Positions 1-8,707 of a DNA stretch of 64,000 nucleotides are shown here, piece after piece; positions within the stretch are counted from its first letter, which is position 1; each line of letters starts with the position of its first letter. The stretch is from Marine Group I thaumarchaeote SCGC AAA799-O18 (GTDB lineage: Archaea; Thermoproteota; Nitrososphaeria; Nitrososphaerales; Nitrosopumilaceae): positions 5,327 to 69,326 of the forward strand of contig JOTC01000001.1 in the NCBI GenBank assembly GCA_000746705.1. Reading direction: 5' to 3'. The translations under genes and the position numbers were made by a program. Under the pieces are notes generated by a model. The model was not told where the DNA came from. It worked only from the letters and a program-made list of their open reading frames with translations, and did no database searches.

Positions 1-98
1 TTTGCCTCTGCCTTCTTCTTTGCCTCTGCCTTCTTCTTTGCCTCTGCCTTCTTCTTTGCCTCTGCCTTCTTCTTTGCCTCTGCCTTCTTCTTTGCCTC
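1..98. repeat. 18-bp tandem repeat, 5 full copies plus a partial
   Basis: The unit tttgcctctgccttcttc is repeated without change at 1-18, 19-36, 37-54, 55-72 and 73-90, then breaks down after about 98. The left edge of the window cuts the array, so its true length is unknown. Read on the minus strand it encodes the hexapeptide AKKKAE over and over inside the Lys-rich gene described next. Confidence 0.95.
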
Positions 99-242
99 TA
101 ATTTTTTAGGTTGAGGTTTTGAAATGTGTTTAGTTTTTTTATTACTAACATTTAATCGAGTTTTTAATTGGTTTAGCTCCTTTTTAATACCCGTAATTTT
201 CTGTGACTTGGTATTTCCTGATTCTTTTTTGCCCTCTACCAT
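1..242 (-). CDS. Lys/Ala/Glu-repeat basic protein, C-terminus off the left edge
   Basis: The minus-strand frame is open from an ATG at 242 to the window edge. It begins MVEGKKESGNTKSQK, continues with a basic helical stretch and then enters AKKKAE hexapeptide repeats. The same frame stays open further upstream to an ATG at 398, which would overlap the divergent ATPase gene, so 242 is the likelier start. Such Lys/Ala tails occur on archaeal ribosomal and nucleic-acid-binding proteins, but nothing visible identifies the family. The folded domain, if any, lies outside the window. Confidence 0.55.
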   Translation of the reverse strand, partial: MVEGKKESGNTKSQKITGIKKELNQLKTRLNVSNKKTKHISKPQPKKLEAKKKAEAKKKAEAKKKAEAKKKAEAKKKAEA

Positions 243-353
243 AAAATCACTTTCTTGTCTTGTATTTCTGCCATTATTATCTATTATGTGGGCTAGTTGT
301 CTAACTAACTCTGACGAATAAGTTAAATCGCAGTCGAATAAACACGCACTAGT

Positions 354-2411
354 TTGCGTCTTAGAAGATTTAGAGTTAGAGCTTTCCGTTGTGTTCATGA
401 TTCAGGCTATATCACAGTAGGAGATTTGGCTGCATTTGTTGGAAGAAACGAAAGTGGGAAAACAACTATCCTCCAAGCATTAACACTATTAAACAGGGAT
501 GAAATGGTTTCAGATCTCGATTTATGTGATGAAATGATTGAAGAGTTAAAATCAGAACTTAAACTTGTTGAAGGAGAATTTGACTTGAATGAAAATGAAC
601 GTGAATTAATTCGAGATGAATTTCCTAGTTTAGACATAAAAAAAATAACAATTTTTAGAACTAACAAAAATCCTGAAATACAATATGACTTTGGAGTTCT
701 TAAGACTAGTGAAACAACAAATACAGGTCTTAAATCCTGGAAAAACCTTACTGAATATTTGTTAGGTTTTGTTGAAACTATTCCAAACCATATACGTATA
801 CAACTAGATACAACATTTTTTGAAAGCCATACGCTAAAGGATAAAGAGACTTTAAGAACAGAATTATCGGGATTTGACAACAGTATTTGTGATAAAGCAT
901 CTCAAGAACAACAGGTAGTCTCTGAATGGAAAAAAATCTATGAGCAAATAATGGTTGAGTTAGAGAATATTTCATTTGAGAGCATAAAAAGAATTCCATT
1001 AGAACAATTTATTCTAGATAATTTACATCCACGTTTTGTTTATTTTTCTGATTATAAGAAAATTTTGGGAAACATAAATCTAAACGAATTCATTAAAGAT
1101 ACCACAAGACCTGAAGCTGGTGGTATCGAATATCTTGAAGAATTTGATAGGGCCGAAACTGTGAGAAATTTGCTTTATCTAGCAGAGTTAGAGTTAGGAA
1201 AATTGGAGGAGTTAAAAAGTAGTCCTTCAAAATTAATTAAATTTCTAAACATAGCAAGTAAAAAACTTACAGAACGACTAAACCCTTCATGGAAGGGTGA
1301 ACCAATTAATGTGGAATTAAGATATAATCCAGGAAATATTTTGAGTGTTGTCATTTCCGATGTTCATCAAGATGGAACTATCACAAATATGGGTTTGTTA
1401 AACAGAAGAGCTGAAGGCTTTAAATGGATATTCTCATTTATAGTAAATTTTGCTGCTGAAACACAAAAAGCAGAATTGAATGAGGCAATTTTGTTACTTG
1501 ATGAACCTGCTAGAAATCTACATCCAACACAACAACGAGGAATATCTGATTTGTTAAAAAATCTTGCTGGATCGAATCAAGTCTTATATGCCACACACTC
1601 ACCTTTTATGATATTTGATTACACACCAGGTAATCTTCTTGTTGTAGAACTTGATCAAAAAAAACATCTTAGTAGAATCTATTATGATTACTGGAAAGCT
1701 GATGATGACACTCTCACGCCAATTCTTTATGGGTTATCAAAGGGATTAGTTGACTCAATTATTGATAGAGAAATTGGTAGTAATTCACGCCCTCTCATCA
1801 TAGTTGAAACTATGTCCGATACAATGTACCTTAACGCCTTTGACAAGTTCCTCCAGGACCCAAATATATCTATGAATCCTCTTAATGTAGTACCAGCTTA
1901 CAACAAAAATTCAGTATTACCCCTGTCAATTTTTTATAGGGATCATGGGTATAATACTTTCATACTTCTTGACAATGATTATGAATCTCAACGAATTGAT
2001 GAACAATTAAAAAATAACAAGTTCACAGATGCACAAACTATATTTTTTGAGAGAGAAGGTAAACTTCTTCAGTCAATTGAGGATTATATCGTAATTGAAG
2101 ACTACCTCTATGCTGTGAACCAAACTTATGAGATAAAACTACGGAAAGTAGGATACACCAATATTACTAAAGAACAGGTATTATCTCAAGGTAAAAAAGG
2201 AATAATTGAGAATTTAAACGCACTATGGATAGAACAAGGTGATAATTGGGGTGGATTTGAAAAAGAAGAGGTCTGTAGATACATATGTGGAAAAATTGCC
2301 TTACAAGAAACAAGTTTTTTGACTGAAAAAACAAAGAATCAATTACGTACATTATACAGGTTAATTGCTGAGCGTATACGCCAATACCAAAACTTGACAC
2401 AAAATATTTAA
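354..2411 (+). CDS. OLD-family ATP-dependent endonuclease (AAA ATPase plus TOPRIM)
   Basis: A 685-residue protein starting at TTG 354. The N-terminus MRLRRFRVRAFR and Walker A GRNESGKT (about residues 30-37) are typical of RecF/SMC-like OLD ATPases. An ABC-type Walker B and D-loop (LLLDEPARNLHP, about 379) is followed by the switch histidine in YATHSPFM. The C-terminal part has a TOPRIM-like acidic pattern: VETMSD near 480 and LLDNDYE near 537. OLD proteins are nucleases linked to DNA repair or anti-phage defence; some (GajA type) need a UvrD-like partner, but the next gene is a surface protein, so this one looks stand-alone. It is divergent from the Lys-rich gene, sharing a short upstream region. 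Family assignment is firm; biological role is inferred. Confidence 0.85.
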   Translation: MRLRRFRVRAFRCVHDSGYITVGDLAAFVGRNESGKTTILQALTLLNRDEMVSDLDLCDEMIEELKSELKLVEGEFDLNENERELIRDEFPSLDIKKITIFRTNKNPEIQYDFGVLKTSETTNTGLKSWKNLTEYLLGFVETIPNHIRIQLDTTFFESHTLKDKETLRTELSGFDNSICDKASQEQQVVSEWKKIYEQIMVELENISFESIKRIPLEQFILDNLHPRFVYFSDYKKILGNINLNEFIKDTTRPEAGGIEYLEEFDRAETVRNLLYLAELELGKLEELKSSPSKLIKFLNIASKKLTERLNPSWKGEPINVELRYNPGNILSVVISDVHQDGTITNMGLLNRRAEGFKWIFSFIVNFAAETQKAELNEAILLLDEPARNLHPTQQRGISDLLKNLAGSNQVLYATHSPFMIFDYTPGNLLVVELDQKKHLSRIYYDYWKADDDTLTPILYGLSKGLVDSIIDREIGSNSRPLIIVETMSDTMYLNAFDKFLQDPNISMNPLNVVPAYNKNSVLPLSIFYRDHGYNTFILLDNDYESQRIDEQLKNNKFTDAQTIFFEREGKLLQSIEDYIVIEDYLYAVNQTYEIKLRKVGYTNITKEQVLSQGKKGIIENLNALWIEQGDNWGGFEKEEVCRYICGKIALQETSFLTEKTKNQLRTLYRLIAERIRQYQNLTQNI

Positions 2412-2509
2412 TCTAAAACAGTAACTGTGTATAATATACGGGTATTATAATCTCAAGTAATATGTAATTTAATTAAAGTTTAATTGTAGATGAACAATTT
2501 ATCAATAAT

Positions 2510-4666
2510 ATGAATGGTTATTCTAAATATGGAATTTTAATCTCGATCCTGTTAATGCTATCCATTTTTACAATGTTTTCAATATCAGAAGTACAAGCAG
2601 CTGAAAATTTTTCCGTAACTACCTATAGTTTTGAGAATACGATAATTTTTGAATTGGATAACGTAAAAGAAAATACATCAAATGTAAAAACGGTTAGGCT
2701 ATGGTTAAGCACAGACAATTCCTTCAAATCATTCAAATCGGAGTCGGGATGGGGTGGTGGAAAATATTCTGATGGACAGCTTTTAATATTCACCGCGTCT
2801 GACGCGTTAAAACCAGGTGAAGTAGTAAAATTTGGTGTTATAACAGAAAAGAAAGCTTCAGGTATTAACTGGAAACTACTTAATGCAGAAGATGAGCAAA
2901 TCGGGCTTGGCAAATCCTTACCTCAGGAAATTTCACAAGAAACATCAATTATTAAAGAAGATACCAAAATGATTGAGGAAATCAAAGAAACAGGAGACAT
3001 TCTTTACGGTACAAAAAAATTCATTCCGGAAAAATTCCGAATTAATTCAAATCTAAGATTTGTGGGTAATGGATTCAATTCAGAACAGACATTACAGTTT
3101 TACCTTGACAGTATTTTACTAAAATCCACTAAAACTAATGAGCAGGGAAATTTTATAACTACTTTACACATTCCGGACACAATTAGTACTGGAACAAGTG
3201 AATTTATTATAAAAAATGAATATGGAGATTTGCAAAGTACTACTGTTAACATATCTGAAGCAAAAAACAGATTTTTACGACAAATTGCCAACTTTGAAAT
3301 CTCCGATATTCCTAAAGAAATAAGATTAGGTGATACTTTATCCATCTCAGGCAATGGACCGCCTTTGAGTTCAGTCATATTAACAATAAATAATGAACAT
3401 GATGTTACAGAAAAAATTCGTGTGCTAGATATTAATTCAAACGGAAACTGGATTTATGAAGAATTGATAACCAATGATGAGGTTTTGGGTACAAAAAAAT
3501 ACCTTTTAAAAAATAATCAAAATCACATATTAAGAGATATTGAATTCAAGTCAGATAAAATATTAAATCTTTTTACTGCTGCAACAAGATATAGTCACGG
3601 AGACACTGTTACTTTTACTGGCAATGGTGAGCCTAATAAAGATCTTACATTGTATGTTAAAGATCCTAATGGTAAAATCATTCACTTTGATGTTGTAAAA
3701 ATTGATGCAACAGGGGAAATTCAATACGAATATTCAACCGATGATACATTTCTAACTGGAACATACGTCATGATTACGAAGCAGGAAAATGAATCAGACG
3801 CTCATTTGTTTGGTATCGGTCAATATCCAACAAACCAAATTGTTGTATTAACAGATAAAATAAATTATCTTGGTACTGGATCTACTACTGTATTCATAAA
3901 CATAATAGGACCTCCAACAACTACTTTACAGCTTACAGTTATTGACCCATCAGATAATACTAAACTTTCTGATGTGTTTACAACAAATTCTGTAGGTGAA
4001 TATAGATACGAATTAGATACAACTGGTTATTCTACAGGAGTGTACCGAGCTGTAGTTTCAAAAGCAAACCTTCAAGATTCGATCAAATTTGCGGTTGGGG
4101 TGCAAACAGGCTCTGGTGATATTTCATTAACTCCACTTAAAACAACTTATCTCCCTGGAGAGCAGCTTGTGATTAGTGGTTTTACACAAGAAAGTGATTC
4201 GATATTAACGGTTTCACTCGTTGATCCATTAGGAAATACTGTAAGCGAAATAGAAATCTTCTCAGATTCTTCGGGTAGTTTTTCAACAGATGTGTTTGGA
4301 ATCCCGACTGCTGGAGAAATAGGTGATTGGAAAATCACCATACACAGTAATTTAGATACTGCAGAAAGTACCGTCACTGTGTCTGAAACTGTAGGAAATG
4401 TATTATCAATAGATATAGAAGAAAAAAATTACTCTCCTGGGGTCACCTTGTTAATTCAGGGAACTGCTCCTACTACTGTGAGCAATGTTGATGTTAAGAT
4501 CATGAATTCTATTGGGGAGATGATTATAGAATTAGAGTCGCCTATTACGGGAAATGGTAGTTATTCACTTCCATGGATAATTCCTTCTGACTTACCATTT
4601 GGTGTGTATACCATAGAAGTAAATGCTGCCAGTAGCAGTGAAAGTACTCAAATAGATATTATCTAG
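2510..4666 (+). CDS. Secreted/surface protein with Ig-like repeats
   Basis: A 718-residue protein with an N-terminal signal peptide (hydrophobic residues about 9-27, likely cleavage after EVQA). The rest is a chain of about six beta-rich modules of roughly 90 residues. Each opens with a pattern such as K-x-Y-x-P/G-G-x-x-x-x-I/F-x-G and closes with G-x-Y-x-x-x-V; examples start near LTPLKTTYLPGE and IEEKNYSPG. These resemble the Ig-like stalk modules of archaeal cell-surface proteins. No transmembrane anchor or sorting tail is visible at the C-terminus (it ends ESTQIDII), so it may be released or bound to the S-layer. No enzyme domain is visible. Confidence 0.75.
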   Translation: MNGYSKYGILISILLMLSIFTMFSISEVQAAENFSVTTYSFENTIIFELDNVKENTSNVKTVRLWLSTDNSFKSFKSESGWGGGKYSDGQLLIFTASDALKPGEVVKFGVITEKKASGINWKLLNAEDEQIGLGKSLPQEISQETSIIKEDTKMIEEIKETGDILYGTKKFIPEKFRINSNLRFVGNGFNSEQTLQFYLDSILLKSTKTNEQGNFITTLHIPDTISTGTSEFIIKNEYGDLQSTTVNISEAKNRFLRQIANFEISDIPKEIRLGDTLSISGNGPPLSSVILTINNEHDVTEKIRVLDINSNGNWIYEELITNDEVLGTKKYLLKNNQNHILRDIEFKSDKILNLFTAATRYSHGDTVTFTGNGEPNKDLTLYVKDPNGKIIHFDVVKIDATGEIQYEYSTDDTFLTGTYVMITKQENESDAHLFGIGQYPTNQIVVLTDKINYLGTGSTTVFINIIGPPTTTLQLTVIDPSDNTKLSDVFTTNSVGEYRYELDTTGYSTGVYRAVVSKANLQDSIKFAVGVQTGSGDISLTPLKTTYLPGEQLVISGFTQESDSILTVSLVDPLGNTVSEIEIFSDSSGSFSTDVFGIPTAGEIGDWKITIHSNLDTAESTVTVSETVGNVLSIDIEEKNYSPGVTLLIQGTAPTTVSNVDVKIMNSIGEMIIELESPITGNGSYSLPWIIPSDLPFGVYTIEVNAASSSESTQIDII

Positions 4667-4714
4667 TCGTAATAATTCAAAATAATTTTTATTCTCATTA
4701 ATTGTAAAATTTGT

Positions 4715-5227
4715 ATGAATTTGAAGGAAAGAATTGCTGAGTATTCTGACTTTCCAAAAAAAGGTATATTGTTTAGGGATTTTAGTCCAATACTTAGGGA
4801 TTCAGCTGCATTATCATTTGTTGTAGAAGAATTTTCAAAACAATACAATCCAGAAGATGTTGATGTGTTTGTAGGAATTGAATCTAGAGGATTTATTCTT
4901 GCATGTGCACTTGCTCAAAGATATAACAAGGGAATGGTTATGCTTAGAAAAGAAGGCAAACTGCCGGGAAAAACTGAAAAAACCTCATATACAATTGAAT
5001 ATGGCAAGGCAGTAATGGAGATTCAAAAAACTGTATTACATGAAGGAGAAAAAGTAGTTATCTGTGATGACTTACTAGCTACGGGAGGAACTGCAAAAGC
5101 TGCTGCAGTTTTAGTTGAAAAAGTAAAAGCAAAAGTTACTGGCTTTGCATTTATCATTGAATTAACCGAGTTAAATGGAATCAAAGAAATAAACAACTAC
5201 AAAATAGTTTCATTGGTACGATATTAA
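4715..5227 (+). CDS. apt: Adenine phosphoribosyltransferase
   Basis: A 170-residue type I PRTase of normal APRT length. It starts with the APRT hallmark [15 protein letters not shown] and has the PRPP-binding motif [14 protein letters not shown] at about residues 114-127. It converts adenine plus PRPP to AMP in the cytoplasm (purine salvage). The stop overlaps the start of the methylthioadenosine phosphorylase gene by one base (TAATG), so the two are surely co-transcribed. The pairing makes sense, because MTAP releases the adenine that Apt recycles. Confidence 0.95.
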   Translation: MNLKERIAEYSDFPKKGILFRDFSPILRDSAALSFVVEEFSKQYNPEDVDVFVGIESRGFILACALAQRYNKGMVMLRKEGKLPGKTEKTSYTIEYGKAVMEIQKTVLHEGEKVVICDDLLATGGTAKAAAVLVEKVKAKVTGFAFIIELTELNGIKEINNYKIVSLVRY

Positions 5228-6033
5228 TGGTCAAGGATCAAGCAGAAATTGGTATTTTTGGTGGAACGGGAATTTATGATTCTGGTCTATTGCAAAATAG
5301 TGAAGAAATCACATTAGAAACACCTTATGGTAAAACATCTGATACAATAACAATTGGAAATTTTCAAGGAAGAAACATAGCATTCATGCCAAGACATGGC
5401 AAAAAACATTCTATTCCCCCACACTTGATAAATTATCGTGCAAACATTTGGGCTTTTAAAGAATTAGGAATTAAAGGAATACTTGCCCCATCAGCTGTTG
5501 GAAGCTTGAAAGAGGAAATTAAACCTGGAAATTTTGTCCTTCCGTCACAATTTATCGATTTTACAAAATCTAGAAAAAATTCATTTTCTGAGGACGGTAA
5601 GGTAATCCATATTTCAGTTGCTGAACCATTTTGTCCAGAACTACAAAAAATTGTTTCATCTGTAGCAGAAAATGTTGGTTTAACTATGCATGAAAATTGT
5701 ATATATGCCTGCATTGAGGGGCCTAGATTTTCAACAAAAGCTGAATCTAGATTCTACAAATCTACTGGATCTGATATTATTGGCATGACTTTGGTCCCAG
5801 AATGCCAACTTGCAAGAGAAGCACAAATATGTTATGTATCAATTTCTACGGTTACAGATTATGATGTTTGGGCAGAAAAACCGGTTACCGCAAAAGAAGT
5901 TATGGATACTTTGTCTAAGAATGTTAAAGTTACAAAAAAACTTCTCAAAGAATTATTTGATAAAATACCAACAGATTTTGCATCTAAAAGAACATGTTCT
6001 TGTGAGAAGGCATTAACTGAAGCAGAATTCTAA
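5227..6033 (+). CDS. mtnP: S-methyl-5'-thioadenosine phosphorylase
   Basis: A 268-residue PNP/MTAP-type phosphorylase. Diagnostic segments are [13 protein letters not shown] at the N-terminus, the phosphate-binding [26 protein letters not shown], and the purine-binding [16 protein letters not shown]. It cleaves methylthioadenosine, a by-product of polyamine and related AdoMet chemistry, to adenine and methylthioribose-1-phosphate. Its start ATG overlaps the apt stop. The last 4 bases overlap the convergent small gene that ends at 6030. A CSCEK tail near the C-terminus contains two cysteines, as in thermostable archaeal MTAPs. Confidence 0.95.
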   Translation: MVKDQAEIGIFGGTGIYDSGLLQNSEEITLETPYGKTSDTITIGNFQGRNIAFMPRHGKKHSIPPHLINYRANIWAFKELGIKGILAPSAVGSLKEEIKPGNFVLPSQFIDFTKSRKNSFSEDGKVIHISVAEPFCPELQKIVSSVAENVGLTMHENCIYACIEGPRFSTKAESRFYKSTGSDIIGMTLVPECQLAREAQICYVSISTVTDYDVWAEKPVTAKEVMDTLSKNVKVTKKLLKELFDKIPTDFASKRTCSCEKALTEAEF

Positions 6034-6314
6034 TCATCTACAAATGATTCACGTTTTAGACCATCAGGAATACTAAGATTTCCTGAAATGAGTTTTTTTT
6101 GTAACTCGTCAACAACTTCGTCAACATTATATCCTTGTTCTTTCAGTTTATTTTTAATTTCTTCAGAAAGTTTTACTCCTATGTTTTGACCCCCTATACG
6201 TCCAAATGCTATTGCTAAAAACTCGAATGAGTTATCATCAAGTTCAAACATTCCCTCAATTTTTGCCGCCATTTGTGTACCATCCACATTGTTTACGTGT
6301 ATTTTTAGGTTCAA
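6030..6314 (-). CDS. Conserved hypothetical protein, 94 aa
   Basis: A small mixed alpha/beta protein (starts [14 protein letters not shown]) that I do not recognise as a named family. The N-terminal half looks like a beta-hairpin followed by a Phe-rich helix; the C-terminal half is a charged helix ([17 protein letters not shown]). No metal motif, signal or membrane segment. It lies 7 nt downstream of the zinc-ribbon gene and in the same direction as the TrmB-type regulator, so the three probably form one unit. Confidence 0.7.
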   Translation of the reverse strand: MNLKIHVNNVDGTQMAAKIEGMFELDDNSFEFLAIAFGRIGGQNIGVKLSEEIKNKLKEQGYNVDEVVDELQKKLISGNLSIPDGLKRESFVDD

Positions 6315-6321
6315 AGTAAAT

Positions 6322-6723
6322 CTAGATTTCTACTGCCTTATTCAAATGATCCTCTACAAGAAAACTAGTATGAAAATCATCAACTATTTTATAGTCTTCA
6401 ATTTTAAGATCTAAAATTTTTTCATCAGCAGTTTCATATTTTATAATTCCATTATTCCTTAATCTTACAAGTTTCCACTTATCCTTTCCTTTTTGAAGTT
6501 TGCTTACAATTACAGCCCATTTTTCGTCATTTTCTATTCTTGGCATTCCGACAACCTCAGTTAATGATTCAATTCCTAACTGTTTTTCTTCACAAAATTT
6601 TTTTTTACATACAGCACATCGCCAAACATCTACACTACCTATAGTTCTCTCGTTGATGTTAATATTAACAGGAGCCAAGTAAGTAATTTGAGGCTCCTTG
6701 CAACACTTATAGATTTCACCCAT
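6322..6723 (-). CDS. Hypothetical protein with zinc-ribbon cysteines, 133 aa
   Basis: The N-terminal third carries CC at residues 7-8 and CAVCKKKFC about 30 residues later, a plausible zinc-binding ribbon. The rest is a small beta-rich domain with no recognisable catalytic motif. It sits between the TrmB-type regulator (7 nt upstream) and the 94-aa hypothetical. Function unknown; a nucleic-acid or protein-binding adaptor is possible. Confidence 0.7.
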   Translation of the reverse strand: MGEIYKCCKEPQITYLAPVNININERTIGSVDVWRCAVCKKKFCEEKQLGIESLTEVVGMPRIENDEKWAVIVSKLQKGKDKWKLVRLRNNGIIKYETADEKILDLKIEDYKIVDDFHTSFLVEDHLNKAVEI

Positions 6724-6730
6724 ACGAAAC

Positions 6731-7099
6731 CTACGACATTTTGTTATATTTAGTCCTTACATCGTCGTATGGTTCTTCTAATACAATACCAATATTATCA
6801 AGGATTGAATTTTTTTTAAAAACAATATTTTCTCGCTCACACATTCTTCTGTACATATTTACCGCAGTGAACCTAGGATGCATCGCTTCGTATTCAATTT
6901 CAGACATATCTATAAAACCTCCTAATTCAACAAGTTTTAGAGACGTTTCTTTGGCTTCATCAACCGTCATACCGGAAAGTTCCGCAATTTGACTGACTGA
7001 CATTTTTCCTTTCAGTGTAACCAGTAAAAACACTTCAGCTTGATTTTGACTGAGCCCAATTTCAGATATTAGATCTTTCTTAATTTTTTCATAATTCAT
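6731..7099 (-). CDS. TrmB-like winged-helix transcriptional regulator
   Basis: The protein begins MNYEKIKKDLISEIGLSQNQ and has the TrmB-type helix-turn-helix: LSQNQAEVFLLVTLKGKMSVSQIAELSGMT and then a second recognition-helix region. At about 122 residues only the DNA-binding half is present, without the sugar-binding domain of full TrmB. I place the start at the ATG at 7099 rather than the in-frame TTG at 7114, because a TATA box (7121-7130) lies about 26 bp upstream, as expected for a leaderless transcript. It is divergent from the membrane Hsp20-like gene and may control it. Confidence 0.8.
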   Translation of the reverse strand: MNYEKIKKDLISEIGLSQNQAEVFLLVTLKGKMSVSQIAELSGMTVDEAKETSLKLVELGGFIDMSEIEYEAMHPRFTAVNMYRRMCERENIVFKKNSILDNIGIVLEEPYDDVRTKYNKMS

Positions 7100-7117
7100 G
7101 ATGATTATATTCAAAAA

Positions 7118-7132
7118 TACTTTATATTTGGT
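7118..7132. promoter_or_regulatory. Shared bidirectional TATA region
   Basis: The sequence actttatatttggtt lies about 26 bp from the ATG at 7099 on the minus strand and about 28 bp from the TTG at 7152 on the plus strand. Both distances suit leaderless archaeal promoters, so one AT-rich box may serve the regulator and its divergent neighbour. Confidence 0.5.
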
Positions 7133-7151
7133 TAAAGAATTTTGTTTTTAG

Positions 7152-7613
7152 TTGTCAAAATTTAGCAGAACTTCTATATCTTCAAACCAAAATTCACTGA
7201 ATTTTGTAGTGCCTATTATTGTTCTTCTTTTTATAGGAGCCATTTACGTCATGTCTCAGAGAGCTGATAGTAGTTTTGCAAATTTTATTTTAATAGGAGT
7301 AGCCGCTATTACCACAATTTATTGGGTACATATTCTTAAAAAAATGGCAAAAGATCAAAAACCAAAATACAAAGTCAATGAACCAGAAGCTAAGAATTGG
7401 GTTTACGATCTAATTAAGGGTGATAATCAATTTGTCTTTGTTGCTGAAGTACCTGGTCCTGATGATAGAATTATGGTGAGACTCATTGATGGTGTTTTAT
7501 ACGTTCGTGGTTCTGGTAGTTTTTCGAAAGAAGTTGTAATTGAGAATTCTAATGAAATGCAGATAACTGACTTCAAATATAGAAATGGTGTATTAACACT
7601 TCAAATAAGCTAA
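7152..7613 (+). CDS. Membrane-anchored Hsp20/p23-like protein
   Basis: A 153-residue protein starting at TTG 7152. Two hydrophobic helices (about residues 18-34 and 42-62) are followed by a soluble C-terminal domain. That domain (FVFVAEVPGPDDRIMVRLID, DGVLYVRG, FKYRNGVLTLQI) has the strand order and GVL signature of the alpha-crystallin/Hsp20 fold. Ordinary small heat-shock proteins are soluble, so a membrane-tethered version is unusual. Function as a membrane-protein chaperone is inference. It overlaps the end of the convergent top6A by 4 bp. Confidence 0.7.
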   Translation: MSKFSRTSISSNQNSLNFVVPIIVLLFIGAIYVMSQRADSSFANFILIGVAAITTIYWVHILKKMAKDQKPKYKVNEPEAKNWVYDLIKGDNQFVFVAEVPGPDDRIMVRLIDGVLYVRGSGSFSKEVVIENSNEMQITDFKYRNGVLTLQIS

Positions 7614-8707
7614 AGACTTTTTGCTAATTCAAGTTTGTGTGGTAAATATTTGTCAGTTATATTTGTAAGACCATACTTTGAGAATGCTTCCAGTTCCGCC
7701 TTTCTTTTAATTTTTAAGAATACCTCAAGTTCTTTCTTCCATATTCCTTCTTGGTATCTTGGATCTTTCTGTAGGTCATGACATCTCTTTATGTCAGACT
7801 CTGTCATTGGTATAGTAGGGAGTTTGTATTTTTCAATATCAGTAGCCCAAACACCAACCCATTTTGCATCAGGAACAGTTAGCTCTCTTAAATGCGCTGC
7901 ATTAGCAGAACCTGATTTTATCACCATTGCAATATGCTCACCATATACATCACCATCTGTTAAAATAACAACAGGAAGATCCAATTCATCATGAAGTCTT
8001 TTTAATAATGTCCTAGTTGAACGAGGAGCCTGACCGCCGGTGTCGACTATAATTGCTTTAAATTTTTTGTCTACCTGTTCTTCAACAAATCTAGTAAACA
8101 AACCGCCTTTCTCAATTGCAATTACAACTTCTGCACTTGTTTCTAATAATTCTGAAGAAGTTAAACTTGGACCTATGGCATAACCATCTGGGTGATCAGA
8201 CAAATTCATTTTTTTTCCCTCATATCCAGGAACAGTATATTCTATCGTTAAATCTCCAAATACACTACTTCGTTCTTCCGGAAATACATGAAACGATTCT
8301 CTTGGTTTTGTGAGTACTGCCTCAAGATCAACTATTATGTTATCAGATTCAGATTGATCCTCAAAGTCAATTTCAAATGCCTGAGATGAATAATACACAT
8401 CTCGAAGAGTTGAAGATTTTTTATCCTTTGTCAATCTATTAGCGAAAAATGCTAGCCATATTAATTGCGTAAATGAGCGGAGCTGTGAAGTGTTTCTTGA
8501 ACTTCGGATAGCTGCACTTGTTCCAAGTATATACTGCCGTAGTTTTTTATCATATACAATATTGCTTACTGAACGGCTAGGAATTGAAAATTTTGGAAAA
8601 TCCCCTTTATCAAGATCATCATAAATCTGTGTACCATGTTTTCTTAAAAGAGCAACCAGTGGGCTTTGCTTATTCTCTACAATTTTTTTCTTAGACTTTT
8701 TCTTCAA
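7610..8707 (-). CDS. top6A: DNA topoisomerase VI subunit A
   Basis: A 365-residue Spo11-like protein. The winged-helix domain carries the catalytic tyrosine in LRDVYYSSQ. The TOPRIM domain follows, with the metal-binding glutamate in AIEKGGLFTRF and the DGD motif in VILTDGDVYGEHI. With Top6B it forms the ATP-dependent type IIB enzyme that cuts both DNA strands and decatenates chromosomes. The start overlaps the end of top6B by 17 bp, the usual archaeal arrangement, which ensures equal subunits. Confidence 0.96.
   Translation of the reverse strand: MKKKSKKKIVENKQSPLVALLRKHGTQIYDDLDKGDFPKFSIPSRSVSNIVYDKKLRQYILGTSAAIRSSRNTSQLRSFTQLIWLAFFANRLTKDKKSSTLRDVYYSSQAFEIDFEDQSESDNIIVDLEAVLTKPRESFHVFPEERSSVFGDLTIEYTVPGYEGKKMNLSDHPDGYAIGPSLTSSELLETSAEVVIAIEKGGLFTRFVEEQVDKKFKAIIVDTGGQAPRSTRTLLKRLHDELDLPVVILTDGDVYGEHIAMVIKSGSANAAHLRELTVPDAKWVGVWATDIEKYKLPTIPMTESDIKRCHDLQKDPRYQEGIWKKELEVFLKIKRKAELEAFSKYGLTNITDKYLPHKLELAKSL

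Noticed and set aside
1..98. Possible CRISPR array
   Set aside because: The 18-bp units are contiguous with no spacers and lie inside a protein frame; the same holds for the arrays in rps11, the plastocyanin gene and before rpl13.
407..880. 157-codon frame opposite the OLD nuclease
   Set aside because: Antisense to the Walker A-bearing start of a clear gene; no motif of its own.
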